The notes beneath the pieces are model-generated. The model worked only from the letters and a program-made list of their open reading frames with translations. It had not been told where the DNA came from and searched no databases. From contig NC_084480.1 in NCBI RefSeq assembly GCF_030035675.1, positions 1,587,501 to 1,651,500 on the forward strand: a stretch of 64,000 nt of DNA, in the 5' to 3' direction. The first letter of the stretch is position 1, and the number at the start of each line of letters is the position of its first letter. This DNA comes from Rhineura floridana. Taxonomy: Eukaryota > Chordata > Lepidosauria > Squamata > Rhineuridae. A program made the position numbers and the translations under genes. This document shows, one piece after another, positions 21,790 through 34,600 of this stretch.

Positions 21790-23663
21790 ATCCATTTCTT
21801 TCTTTTTTAAAACATTTTTTTTCAATTTCTTAAGTGTAAAAATCAAATTATTCAAAGAAATATAGATACCCACTACAAAGTACTAACGTATATAACTTAT
21901 ACAATCAAAGCATGTCTACATATATAAATAAGAGGAAAAAAAGACCAAAACAAGAAGAAAAATTATAATAAAAAGGGGTTCAAAAATCGGAGGATAATTG
22001 AGATTAATGTAAACTTTAAAAGGCATAGAACGTAACACACCAAACCTCTAAACAGAAGCTTAGGAATCTACCACCTTTGGTAGAATGGTTTAGCCAAAGT
22101 AAATTCCAGGTACTACCCAGAGACATCCTTCCATAAAGAGGCATGAGTCAGTAGCGGACAGAAATTATGCCCCCCCCCCACTTCTACATAGATCATAAAC
22201 CACTTAATATGAAAATTACCTTATTTATTTGGGTCCTGCCTCACCAGCCTTTGTTGTGTTAATTTTTCCATCAAAGCTATGTTCCAAATTTGAGAATACC
22301 ATAAATCCATTAATTTGCAGTCAATCTTTCTCCAATTGTGAGCAATTACAATTCTTGCTGCCACAACTAAAGTAACTATTAAATCCTCAGAGTGCAGTGA
22401 TAAATTATCTTCTTGGAGAACAGACAGAAGAACCGTAAGAGGGCCAGGAGTAATGTTCTGCCCTGAAATCAACCCAATCTCATGAAACACTTTTTTCCAA
22501 AATGTCTGAACAGCAGTACACATCCACCACAAGCACTCCACACTCCCTCCACCACATTGGTATAGCATTATTATTCTCAAGTACACTGATGTGGATATAG
22601 TTTATCCTGAATTTGTTTTAAAGTAACTCCATAAATAAGTCACATAATGTGTAAAAACCCCTTCGCCTCCCAACATTCAAAGTCATAGCTTATTCTGATA
22701 TTAAAATAGTGGATGATGAAGAAATGGAATAAAAGGAGTTGGCTGAGAAATCAAACTCTTTCACCACAACCTTCAGACAGACAAGTCTGCTAATAGAAAG
22801 GGGTTATCTAGAAAATGAAGGTATTTTTCCTTATACGCCATAAAAGGTAAAGATCTAAGTTTGGATTCCCAGCAAGTCAGATATTGCATAGGCAACCATG
22901 AACAGTCGAGTACTGGCAACAAATTTTTCAAATGATTTGCATCATGACAATTTCAGATTTGGTATTCCTACATGCCCCCCTCGTGCTGTCCTCATGCTGA
23001 ATAGAAAAATGAAGTCTAGGCCTTTTCCCTTGAATGAATGAATCTCAATAGCAGATTTTGCCAACTCCTTAATTTCTGAGTGGTGACAATCTGAATCGTC
23101 CTAAAGAGAAACACTAACTTTGGAAGAACCATCATTTTCACCACTGTAACTCAACCCATCCATGGAAGAGTTAAGCATTTCCAATCAAGAAACAATTTTC
23201 TTATGTTTTTTATGAAAGGAGTGTAATTGAGAGATTCCATTTTGCTTATCTTTATAGGAATGAAAACCCCAAGATATCTTAAGTGCAGAAATGTAAACTT
23301 TTATATGAGTTTTCCGTTGTAGAAATGCTTGTAATTTTGGAGCCAAATTAAAACACATTTCTGATTTATCAAAATTAATTTGTAAGCCACCCCGAAGTCC
23401 ATATTGGTTTATAATCTCGATTTACCTGGGAATAGCCTGCAAAGGGTTCATCGGCAGAACAGCACCATTATCTGCAAAGAGATTTAACAAATGCAACATT
23501 CCCTGTTAAGTATAATCCCTTAATAACTTCATCTGCCCTCAATAGTTGGGCCACTGGCTCCATTGCCAAGGCAATGTGTAAGGGTGATAGTGGGCAGTCT
23601 GTTTTGTGCCTCTGCCAATATCAAACCTCCAAGAATCCATTTACTTGAACACACCCTCTGGAA
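21790..23663 (-). mobile_element. L1 LINE, ORF2 C-terminal half and 3' end (part 2 of a split copy)
   Basis: Read on the minus strand, 23,663 to 23,440 codes the L1 RT core (ALAMEPVAQL-like, then LFADNGAVLPMNP). The catalytic FADD reads FADN (plus strand 23,467-23,478), so this RT would be dead. 22,586-22,221 codes the L1 C-terminus (ECLWWMCTAVQTFWKKV, VAARIVIAHNWR). The low-GC 3'UTR ends near the T-rich tract at 21,790. The upstream half of the same copy lies at 26,300-27,425, separated by a nested LINE insertion. Confidence 0.8.
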
Positions 23664-24588
23664 CCCTAGAATCCTAGAGTTGGAAGGGGCCTTGGAGGCC
23701 ATCAAGTCCAACCCCCTGCTCACAGCAGGAAATCCACAGCTAGAGCATCTCCCGCAGATAGCTGTCCAGCCTCTGCTTGAAGACATCCAGCGAAGGGGAT
23801 CCCACCACCTCCCTAGGCAGTCGGTTCCATTGCCGAACTGCCCTTACTGTCAAGAAGTTCCTTCTAATGTCCAATCTGAATCTACGCTCCTGCAACTTAA
23901 AACCATTAGACCTAGTCCTACCCTCTGGGGCAGCGGAGAACAAATCTGTACCCTCCTCTATGTGACAGCCCTTCAGGTACTTCACCCCTCAGCCTTCTCT
24001 TCACCAGACTGAACATGCCAAGTTCCTTCAACCTTTCCTCATAAGACTTGTTCTCCATACCGGCTATCATCCTCGTCGCCCTCTTCTGAACCCGCTCTAG
24101 TCTATATCTTTCTTAAAATGAGGCGCCCAGAACTGAACGCAGTATTCCAGATGAGGCCTGACCAATGCAGAATATAGTGGGACTATTACTTCCCTCGACC
24201 TGGAAACTATAGCTCTGTTTATGCATCCCAAAACCGTGTTTGCCTTTTTTGCCGCAGCATCACACTGCTGGGTCATGTTCAACTTGCGATCCACTACAAT
24301 TCCAAGGTCCTTCTCACACGCACTACTGCTAAGCCGGGTATTTCCCATCCTGTACCCCTGCATTTTGTTTTTGTGGCCTAAATGCAGGATCTTGCATTTG
24401 TCTTTATTGAATTTCATTTTATTAATTTCAGCCCAATTTTCTAGTCTATCCAGGTCCCTTTGGATTTTATTCCTGTCTTCCATTGTGTTAGCTATTCCTC
24501 CCAGTTTCGTATCATCCGCAAACTTCATAAGGCTTCCCTCCACCCCGTCATGTAAGTCATTGATAAAAATGTTGAAGAGTATAAGAAC
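23664..24588 (-). mobile_element. CR1 LINE (family A), 5' truncated, nested
   Basis: On the minus strand it opens with LFNIFINDLHDGVEG and MKFADDTKLGG, so the catalytic FADD is present. It continues MKFNKDKCKILHLG, LGIVVDRKLNM and VRPHLEYCVQFWAP, and ends FRLDIRRNFLTVRAVRQWNR...LREML (a frame change separates the two parts). The 3' end near 23,664 reads (sense) 'ccaactctaggattctaggg', a CR1-type end. The 5' end abuts the 3' end of the family-B LINE at 24,589. Confidence 0.85.
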
Positions 24589-26300
24589 ATAAGAAGAGCC
24601 TGCTGGATCAGGCCAGTGGCCCATCTAGTCCAGCATCCTGTTCTCACAGTGGCCAACCAGGTGCCTGGGGGAAGCCCGCAAGCAGGACCCGAGTGCAAGA
24701 ACACTCTCCCCTCCTGAGGCTTCCGGCAACTGGTTTTCAGAAGCATGCTGCCTCTGACTAGGGTGGCACAGCACAGCCATCACGGCTAGTAGCCATTGAT
24801 AGCCCTGTCCTCCATGAATTTGTCTAATCTTCTTTTAAAGCCATCCAAGCTGGTGGCCATTACTGCATCTTGTGGGAGCAAATTCCATAGTTTAACTATG
24901 CGCTGAGTAAAGAAGTACTTCCTTTTGTCTGTCCTGAATCTTCCAACATTCAGCTTCTTTGAATGTCCACGAGTTCTAGTATTATGAGGGAGAAGAACTT
25001 TTCTCTATCCACTTTCTCAATGCCATGCATAATTTTATACACTTCTATCATGTCTCCTCTGACCCGCCTTTTCTCTAAACTAAAAAGCCCCAAATGCTGC
25101 AACCTTTCCTCGTAAGGGAGTCGCTCCATCCCCTTGATCATTCTGGTTGCCCTCTTCTGAACCTTTTCCAACACTAGAATATCCTTTTTGAGATGAGGCG
25201 ACCAGAACTGTACACAGTATTCCAAATGCGGCCGCACCATAGATTTATACAACGGCATTATGATATTGGCTGTTTTATTTTCAATACCTTTCCTAATTAT
25301 CGCTAGCATGGAATTTGCCTTTTTCACAGCTGCCGCACACTGGGTCGACATTTTCATCGTGCTGTCCACTACAACCCCGAGGTCTCTTTCCTGGTCGGTC
25401 ACCGCCAGTTCAGACCCCATGAGCGTATATGTGAAATTAAGATTTTTTGCTCCAATATGCATAATTTTACACTTGTTTATATTGAATTGCATTTGCCATT
25501 TTTCCGCCCATTCACTCAGTTTGGAGATATCTTTTTGGAGCTCTTCACAATCCCTTTTTGTATCGGCCCCAGGACAGAACCCTGTGGCACTCCACTCGAG
25601 ACCTCCTTCCAGTCCAAAGCAGAGCCACCGACGACCACTCTTTGAGTACGGTTTTCCAACCAGTTGTGAATCCACCTGACGGTATTTCCATCTAGTCCGC
25701 ATTTGACCAGTTTGCTAATCAAAAGGTCGTGGGGGACTTTGTCAAACGCTTTGCTGAAATCTAGATAGATGACATCTACAGCATTTCCACCATCTACTAA
25801 GCTAGTGACCCGATCAAAAAAAGAGATGAGATTAGTTTGACAAGATTTTTTCTTGACAAACCCATGCTGGCTCCTACTAATCACAGCAATGTCATCTAGA
25901 TAGTTGCCAATGGACTCTTTTATTATCCGTTCTAATATCTTTCCCGGTATTGAAGTCAGACTGACCGGCCTGTAATTCCCCGGATCTTCTTTTTTACCCT
26001 TTAAAAAGAGCGGGATGACGTTTGCCCGTCTCCAATCCTCTGGCACCTCTCCCGTTCTCCAGGATTTCTCAAAGATGATGGCAAGAGGTTCCGAGAGTAC
26101 ATCCGCAAGTTCCTTCAATACTCTGGGATGCAGTTCATCAGGCCCTGGAGATTTGAACTCATTTAGGTTAACTAGGTATTTCCTGACTATCTCCTTATCA
26201 ATCTCGAACTGCAATCCCGACCCCTTACTGAGATTGCTACCGATGCAAGGTTGCACACTGTTCCCTTTTTGGGAGAAAACGGAGGCAAAATAAACCCTCA
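24589..26300 (-). mobile_element. CR1-clade LINE (family B), internally deleted, nested in L1
   Basis: On the minus strand the RT begins in its linker (FKSPGPDELHPRVLKEL) and runs NYRPVSLTS, SQHGFVKKKSCQTNL, DFSKAFDKVPH and SGVPQGSVLGPI. At about 25,560 it jumps into KRDCEELQKDISKLSEWAEKW in another frame. The segment that should hold the catalytic FADD is missing. It then reads CKIMHIG, ERDLGVVVDS, HLEYCVQFWSPHLKKD, RATRMIKGM and a 3'UTR ending (sense) 'ccagcaggctcttcttatgttcttata'-like (terminal motif quoted in part). This 3' end recurs alone at six or more places in the window. Confidence 0.85.
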
Positions 26301-27425
26301 TATAGATTGCTGTAGTGTGCTTATAAAATTCTCACCAAGGTTCATTTTCAACAAGACTTGGAAAAGGAACTTCCAAAGAACCTCGGTTGCATCAAGGGAA
26401 ATGATTGCCAACGGCCTCTTTGTACAGTTACCATAGTGTAGTGCATTGAACAACCTGTGTAGTCCTACCCCTTACAACACCTACTTGATCTTGGTGTACG
26501 TAAGTTGGGGTCACATTTGCCAATCTGTCAGCTAGTATTGAGCTAAATATTTTTGCATCAATGTTAAATTGGGCGGTATGGCTCCACTGCTTCTCCATTT
26601 TTATCCAGTTTTAGTATAACCGTGACATGTGACTATTTCCAAGTATCTGGGATTGCCCCTCCCCTCATTAAAAAGCAGTTCCAATAATGGCATTATTCAG
26701 CACCAAATAATTTGTTTAAAAAGTCCAATGTACTCAGTTCCAGGTGACTTTCCCAACCTTAATTTTTGATTGCCCATTCTTTTTCCTCAGTCATGATGGG
26801 ATCATTAAGTCTCTCTTTATGTTCTGTAGAAATAGTTTCCAGTCCTGCTCACTGTAAATATTCATTTTTATATTTTCATCCACTGATGATTCATAAAATT
26901 CCTGAAAGTGCTGTGTAATTTTTTCCTTTGCAAAAGTTCTATTTTCCCCTTCTAGTAGAATGGAGGAGACAACATTCTTTTGTTTCATTTTTTAAGCCTA
27001 TTCGCCTAGAGTTTTGGATTTTTATTATCAAATTCATAGTATTGCAGAGTGGTTGGTACTGTATTTGTGCTTAAAGCACCATATTCCGACTTTTTCCTTG
27101 TTAAAATGTGACATGCCCTCATACTGTTGTTCCTTTTACACTGTCTTCTAGAGATTATTTCATCCAAAAGTAATTTCTTTGTGTTCTCTTGCTTTCCTGA
27201 GCCTTCCTCTTTTCTGAAATGAATTTTCCTCTGAGAGCTGCCTTTAAGGTGTCCCAAAGTAGAGCAGGTGGTAATTTAGTAGAGTCAAGTACCTCAACAA
27301 ACATTTTGATTCCTTCCGCTGCATGATCTGATGCTAGCCTATGCCTAATATTGGTGGACTTCAAATAGGATGAAAGCGAGGAGGAAATTAAAATGTAATT
27401 AAGTTCTAGTTTAGAAAACCCCTAT
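26301..27425 (-). mobile_element. L1 LINE, ORF2 N-terminal half (part 1 of a split copy)
   Basis: Minus-strand pieces code L1 ORF2 signatures: WDTLKAALRGKFIS (about 27,255), KEKITQHFQEFYESS (about 26,910) and FNIDAKIFSSILADRL (about 26,560), then DQVG and GEFYKHTTAIYM up to the break. Several frame breaks. The 5' end is lost near 27,425. Resumes at 23,663 after the nested CR1-clade elements. Confidence 0.75.
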
Positions 27426-27469
27426 TTTTACACATAAAACGTGTTAGCCTCTCTACACAGTCTCTGTGT

Positions 27470-27612
27470 GTGCTGGAACTGCTTATAAAGATGTTTTAAA
27501 ATCTTTTTGTTTTTAAGATGTTTTAAGAGTGCTTTTAGTGTTTTGCTTGCCGCCCTGGGCTCCTACGGGGAGGAAGGGCGGGATATAAATTTAATAAATA
27601 AATAATAAACAA
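27470..27612 (+). mobile_element. L2 LINE 3' end
   Basis: T-rich 'gatgttttaaaatc' blocks, then 'gccgccctgggctcctacgg', 'ggaagggcgggatataaatt' and an (ATAA)n tail. This is the cleanest copy of the L2 end in the window. Confidence 0.8.
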
Positions 27613-27829
27613 ATACTTAATTGTGTGGTCTAGTCACCAAACATCCACACCTAAGAAAGTGGTCTTTTAGCTTCTCGCCTGAGGGGTTTCCGGGGTGGGA
27701 TCCTGGGCGGTCCCCTCCCCCGTTTTCTCCATGTTTGGATCAGCAACTACATCCGGCCCCCCATTACTGAGTCCTGCTGAAAACCATCAAATGTCTTCTC
27801 AAGGATTTGTGAGCGGGGGAAAGGGGCCA

Positions 27830-28640
27830 ACCGGACTGGACTTCGGAGCCTCCCAGGGAGAACGGCCCCACCTGCCCTGCCCGGCCCTGCCCATCTCTTG
27901 CGGCGCCTTCCCTTTGAACAAGACTCGGGAGGGCAAAGCAGGAGCCGCCTGCCTTTTCCGAGCGCCGCCGGAAGGAGAAAAAGACTGCACCCCGGGGGGG
28001 GGCGGAATCTGCGCGCGCATCCCAATCTCTGGGATCGAGGCAGAGTGGTTCACCGAATTAACATTCGGCTCTCGCTCGCGGTGGGAGAGAGTCCGCCATG
28101 TGCGTGGCAAGGCAGCCTAGGACTTCCGCTTGGTGGACAGTCAGTCGTAAGGCGCTGCTTCCTCCCGCGAGCAGAAGCGCGTCCCTCCACTGGCATCGGG
28201 CTGCGGCCTTCAGCCAGGCCACCCCAAGTCCAGCCGTTGGAAAAGGAGTTCCGGAGCACAGGCTGGCCGACGAGGCGGCGTCCTCCCCCTTCCCTTCCCT
28301 TTACGCCTTCACTCCTGCCAGGCCAAAAGGCCCGAGCAGTGGGCAGAACCGAGAGAACGACCTCCCCACGTCGACGGAGCCGCTAAAGAGCCGCGAGCGG
28401 CCTCCACGCAAGAGCGGAGTTGCACGGGAGCCGGCAGTCGGCGGTGCGATCCCGTTGTTCTTTGGAGGCGGAAGGGCTTCGGCGACGGACCAACATCCGG
28501 CGGCGGCCCTCGAGGGAGCGATGCTGGCGTTGCGGACGGCGCGGGGGGTCGCCAGGGGGCTCCTTCTGCGGGAGGTGGGCGAGGGGGGCAAGGGCGCGCC
28601 GGGCAGGGAGGCCTCGGGGGGAGTCCGAGCGGTGTCCGTT
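27830..28640. promoter_or_regulatory. STOML2: STOML2 CpG-rich promoter
   Basis: CpG is dense from about 27,880 to 28,640, spanning the first coding exon, and GC-rich. A YY1-like site (CCGCCATGT, 28,093-28,101) and an ETS-like site (ACTTCCGC, 28,122-28,129) lie close together. A second ETS-like GGCGGAAG is at 28,467-28,474, about 50 bp before the ATG. No TATA box was seen. This is the pattern of a broad housekeeping promoter, which suits a widely expressed mitochondrial gene. The transcription start is not resolved. Confidence 0.7.
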
Positions 28641-31600
28641 CTCTTCGGCCCCCAGAGTCGGCTCCCGGAGCATCCCCTAATGCGCTCAAGCGCCGAACTG
28701 GGAACGCCTCCCTCCCTCCATTGTGGTTTAAAAGTTTTGTTTGCCTGAATGCGCTTTCCGCCCTGGGCTCCTCCGGGGGGGGGAGAGAAGGGCGGGGGGC
28801 GTTTAGTAAAGCAGCACCTGGAGGACCAAAAGTTCCTCCCGCCTCCCCTTGACTGAAGCTGAAGGGGGGGGGGCTAATCTGGAGCCATAAAGGGGGAGGA
28901 CGACACTCGGGATTTCCTCCCTGAAATGCCACGCTGAGCGCCATCCCAGAAGATGGGCGCCACAGGCATGTAATAAATCAGGAAGATAATACATTCAGGG
29001 TAGACAGATAGCCTCTGTTAGGGGAGAAATGGCTGTATACTATAGCCAGCGTGGATTTTTCGCATTCCACAATGTTACACTGAAAATACCCCCATGCCAT
29101 TCTGATGCTTCCCATAAGCGCATTTCAAAACAAAACTTATAGTCCTGAACTCAGAAACGCTTGCTTAAAAACCATCAAAGTTTTCATGGCGATATGCAAA
29201 ACAGAGAGAATAGAGAGTTCAAAGTGTAAAAAGAAAAAAAAAAACAGATCCCTTTTGGACTTTTTTCCATCGAGAGTTCTCATAATCTGTTGAAATTCAT
29301 TAAAAATCATCCATGTTCACAGAGTACCTGTAATCCTATTACTGACCTTGCCCCATACCCTGAGCTTCATCTTCTGCAGTTTAAAAGTTTCAAAAATGCC
29401 TGACAGATTTTTAATTAATTTAAGAAATTTTGCATTGAACTAAATGATAGTGTCGGGGATGCTCAGTAAGAACCAACTGTCAGTGTTCTAAAAGCCAGAC
29501 TCACAGCTGCAGGGCTTGCCTAATTAGGAGGCCACACCCATACCAGACTTTGATTTTCACCTGAGACAGTCATGGCTTCCCCCAGAGAATCCTGGGAAGC
29601 GTAGTTTGTGAAGGGTGCTGAGAGTTGTTAGGAGAGGCCCTATTCCCCTCACAAAGATTCAGTGGCCAGAGTGGTTGAACAGTCAGCCCCTCTTCTGGGG
29701 ATTGTAGCTCTGTGAGGGGAATAGGGCATCTCCTGGCAACTCTCGGCACCCTTCACAAACTACACTTCTCAGGATTGTTTGGGGGAAGCCATGACTCTCT
29801 AAAGTGGACTAAAGGTCTGGTGTGGATGTGGCTAGTGACAGCTTCGCTTTAAATTTGGGTGGGAAACTATATGTGCCTGCTGTAGAATAAAAAGGTGGGG
29901 AAACCCTGAAAAATAATGATACTGTTTACAAAGTTTTCCTTTTGGAAAGGAAAGGGGATTTCCATCTTCCCAGTGCCCACCCACCCACCCAATCTCCTCT
30001 CCCTCCTCCCCCATATGCTCAGAGACACGTTACCAAATTCTTTTGCCTATTAGTGTGTGTGTATATATATATGTGTGTGTGTGTGTGTCCATCTGTCTTT
30101 CTATCTTGACACAGACCACCTTTTGGTTGAAACACTGGGATGGGCCCTGGCATGGATGGGTGTGAAGGGACACAGGAGCACCTCTCCCTTGCCTACACGC
30201 CACTTGGGATTCTTTATCATGGTAGTTGAGTCTATATACATTCTCAACCCTGTTCCCCCAAATGTCTTTGCAGAGCTGCAGGCGGCCAGTGCCCACAATA
30301 CGGTTGGCTAGGGTGCCACAGAGATGGTCCTCCAGCCTGCCCATGAACACTGTGATCCTCTTCGTACCCCAGCAGGAAGCATGGGTGGTGGAGCGCATGG
30401 GCAAGTTCCATCGCATCCTGGAGCCAGTAAGGAGCAGTTTTGCTTTCAATAATCGGGGTAGGGGTATGTGAATCTGCAACAGGTGATGTTAAGGAAGTAG
30501 CGGGGAGCCAGCTGGGTTTTAAATCTGCAGCCTAGCTTTCAAAAGCTACTTTTTTAGAGTTGCAACTTTCCCATGCAGACAAAAAGCCAAAAAACAGAAG
30601 ACTGACAGTGTGTAGGCCTCTATTCTGAAAAAGGAAAGAAAACTGAATATCAAACAGATACCTGGAGCTGGGCTTTCAGGCCATCTGCTGTCTTCATTCT
30701 AGTGACGGTGCCATGGCTTGTTGAAGCAGAAAAACTTGAAAAAATGGCATAACATCACAGATCAAGTAGAAATCACAGGTTTGACTGGTATCAGAGAGTG
30801 GGATTTGGCTGATAGAGGAGCCCCTGTGGGTGACTTGGGAGTCCGCCTTGGGGACTGTGGTTTGCGGATTCTAGTTTTATCTGCCATTTGGCATTTTTTG
30901 CAAGTCTGTAATTTAGTTGGTCTATTGTGAGTAGATTTGTATGTGCGTGTGTGTGTTTAGTTGTCAGTAGGTGGTGGTAATAGGGCCTCTTAGGCCTTGC
31001 TTCACCATAAAACCCCAGAAGAAGAAGAGAGTGTGGGGTCATCATTAATGAAAGGAAAAGGTCCTGTAGTCTCTTTAAAGAAACATACATGCAGAGACTA
31101 AGCTACATGACATGGTTCCATGTTTGATGTGACTTGAAAAGAAAAGAAAAACAAATGGCAGTGGGTGAGTTTCCAGGCAGGATAGTTGCATGCAGGGAGA
31201 AGTTGATCTGGCCCTCCCATGCTATTTTCCTACTGAAAATCACCCCTGAAGCTTCAGGCTGGAAAATAGCGGCTTCAAAGGGGCAATGTTTAGCAGGAAA
31301 ACCGTGGGATTGAAGGGCCAGCCACTGCTGCATAGACATGCATCAGCTGTATCCGCATGAATAACTGGGGATCTTTGGGAGAGGATCCTTGCCACACCTG
31401 CTCCTGTAACCCCAGGGAGTAAGTTTGTTTGTTTTTTCTTTATATGAATTCTTACCTGCCCTTCACCAAAGGGTGCCAGGATTTGTTATGGCGATGTAAT
31501 TATATTATTACAAGTAAAGGAAGTAAAAAAGTGTGTATAAAATTATAAAAACAGAAAAACAATTACCAGCAAAAGCAGTACAGTGTACATTAAACAAAAC

Positions 31601-34600
31601 TGAAGAGGCAGGTCCCACAAAATTACGTTAAATGTCAGCTGCCACCACAAGGAGGTGCATCTTCAGCATACAACAAAAGCTGTATACTGAAGACACTAGG
31701 TGTTCTGCAATTTAGGTGCTACCTCCTAGCCAGCCATTGACCACACTTCTGAAAGTGGCAGAATGACCAAAGGGACCGCCTCTGCTGATCTTAACACCCA
31801 AGAAGGTCTGTAAGGATGGAGATGATTTTTCAGATCTTTGATCATAAGAAGAGCTTGCTGGATCAGGCCAGTGGCCCGTCTAGCCCAGCATCTTGTTCTC
31901 ACAGTGGCCAAGCAGATGTCCCAGTGGAAAGCCAGCAAGCAGGACCTGAGTGCAAGAGCACTGTCCCCTCCTGCGGTTTCCAGCCATCGGTGTTCAGAAG
32001 CATCCTGCCTCTGACTGTGGATGCAGAGCATAGCCATCATGGCTAGTAGCCGTTGATAGGCTTATCCTTCCTGCATTTGTCTAATCCTCTTTTAAAGCCT
32101 TCAAAGTTTGTGGCCATCACTGCCTTTTGTGGGAGTGAATTCCATAGTTTACACATGCCTGTTTGGAGCCTAAGTAGTTTAGGGTTTTAAACATCAGCGT
32201 GAGCACCTTAAATTGGTCCTGGAAACAAACTGGCAGCAAGTGCAGCTGTTATGAAACAGGAGTTATATGAGCTCTAGATGGAACCCTTTCCAGTAACCTG
32301 CCTGCTGCATTTTGGACGAGTTGAAGTTTCCAAGTTGCTTCAACGGCAGCCCCAGGTAGAGCTCATTGCAATAGTTGGGCTGGTGGTGGGTGAAAGATGT
32401 CAAATGCTGGATGTGACCTGACCCTTAGCATAGTCCATATTTTCCAGTAGTATTCCGAGTTTCTGATCCTGAGTACACGAAGAGTAAGTCCAACTGAAAA
32501 ACCTTTGTGTAAGCACACATAGGATTTGGCTGCAAAGTTTTCAGCTGAGGGCTTGGGTTCTGTCCTAATTCTGAGGTAATACAGGGGGCTTCATCCCTCT
32601 TTGGTGCTGTCTCTTGGCGTTGGTGCTGACTCTCTGGAACGCGTTTCGCTGCTTCCTTCGATGTCCAACAGATGGAGTCCCTGCTTCTCAGACTCCCGCG
32701 TTTCAGTAAGAGGAGAAATGCTAGCTCTTAAGAGATTGATCCTGGGTATGTTTACTGTCAGGCTGGTCCCCTTGGGGTTCAGTGGGGCAGGCTTCTTAGT
32801 GAGTGTGGTTAAGATTGCAGCCTGAGACGGCTGCAGTGCCCTTGTTATAAAATACATAGATCCAGGCGGTTCTTAAGCAGTTCCCTACAGAGAACTTCAT
32901 GCTCTGTGGGCTGTTCAGCATGGCTGGGGAGCCCAGGGTGGGCCCTCCATATGTTGTTGGACTAGAGTTCCCATCATCCCTCACCACTGTCCATGCTGGC
33001 TGGGCACCATGGGAGTTGGAATCATACACGGTCTGGAGGGCCACAAGTTCCCCACCCCCTGGCTTTTAGAGAATTGGGCAATCTGAGATAGTTGAATATA
33101 TGGAGAAAGAGGTTGCTGTTCTGAAGAAAGACTTTTCCCTTTGCTGCTGACCCTTGCCAGGGACTGAACTTCCTCATCCCGCTCCTGGATCGTATCCGTT
33201 ATGTGCAAAGCCTCAAAGAAATTGTCATCAACGTGCCAGAGCAGTCGGCTGTTACCCTTGGTGAGAATATCCGGTTGGTGGGGAGGGCAGGAGCAGAGGG
33301 GCAAGGCGGGGCTGGCACTGAATGGGCCAGGGAATGGATGGCGTACGTGGCGGTGCAGCTCCTGGGCCAGCATAGCCTCCCCCTTAATGCCAGGTAGCCC
33401 CACGCCCATTGTTGAATTGGACTGCCGCCTTTGCTAGCAGAGTTATGTTGTCTTGCCTTGCATCACCACACGTGTGAGCCCAGAGTGCTCTCTGTCCTTT
33501 TTCATTCAAGGACTTTGCAGCTGAACTGAGCTCCTTCAACGAGTGTCCGTCAGATGTCCGCAGAGCACAAACATAAACAGAGGGGTTCACTTTCACATAC
33601 CTTGCTTATGGATCTTGGAGTTCAGACTCTAAAAGTCTTGAGAACTCAAGTGCCCGAGGTCTAGCAAGACGTCAGGGCAGATGAGCCACTGGTGGCCAAA
33701 GGCATGGCCTGGTCTGCTGTGACAGTCTCCAAAGAGATGCAGAAGGATCTGCTGCAAGAGGACAGCGGAGGAGGCATGAGAGCATTCAAGGCTCCCTGAC
33801 CTGAGAGAATGTTGCTGGCTGGTGTAAATCATTTAGAAAGGGGGTGCAGAACCGGCCAGTGTTGCTTGTCATTGATCTCTGTAATTAATGGGGGTTCTTC
33901 TGCCATTCACCATTTTCTATCTGCAGATTCCTTTACTACAATATTATTTGTAGTGTTTGCAAAGAAATCAATAGCGTTCTTCTAAGAAGGATCCACACAC
34001 CCCTTTCTGAAGCAGCCTTGCCCAGTTCTTAATCCTTCTCAAGCAAAGAGAGGGCTAGATGCTTAAATGGATTGCATTTCTCCCTCGCTTTTCCTTCTGC
34101 ATTTTTGGGAGACCTTTGATGTTGTGGGTTGGCTTTGGTTGGGAAAACTCTTGTCTGAATGTGTGCCGTTTGAGTAAATATCCTTGCTGCCTTCTGTCTC
34201 AGCTGCTGAGCCTTCTCAAGGAAGGTGGCACCTCCCTCTTCTTCCTCTGAAATCGTTGCTTGTATTATTGCAGATAACGTGACCCTCCAGATAGATGGTG
34301 TCCTCTACTTGCGCATCATGGACCCTTACAAGGTACCACCTCCTATGGCACGGGGGGATCTGGAGGCTGGGAACAGACTTTGGCCCTCTGGTGCACAACA
34401 GAGGATTCCTTTTGACCGCCTCGGGTTTATTGCTGTTATCCAGGTGCAAGTTGGAGGGTGGGTGTAGAAGAGAGGGTGAGACATGTCAAGGGACTGCTGC
34501 TTCACTTGATGGGCTCTTCTGGGGCCAGGAAGGGAGACTTTTTCCCTTGTACTTCAGCAGCTGCCCATGGCCCTTGACGATGTCCAGGCCCTGGGGTTGG

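Noticed and set aside
27898-28386. 162-codon plus-strand frame in the STOML2 promoter
   Set aside because: CpG-island translation (Arg/Pro/Ser-rich), not in the STOML2 frame, no family likeness.
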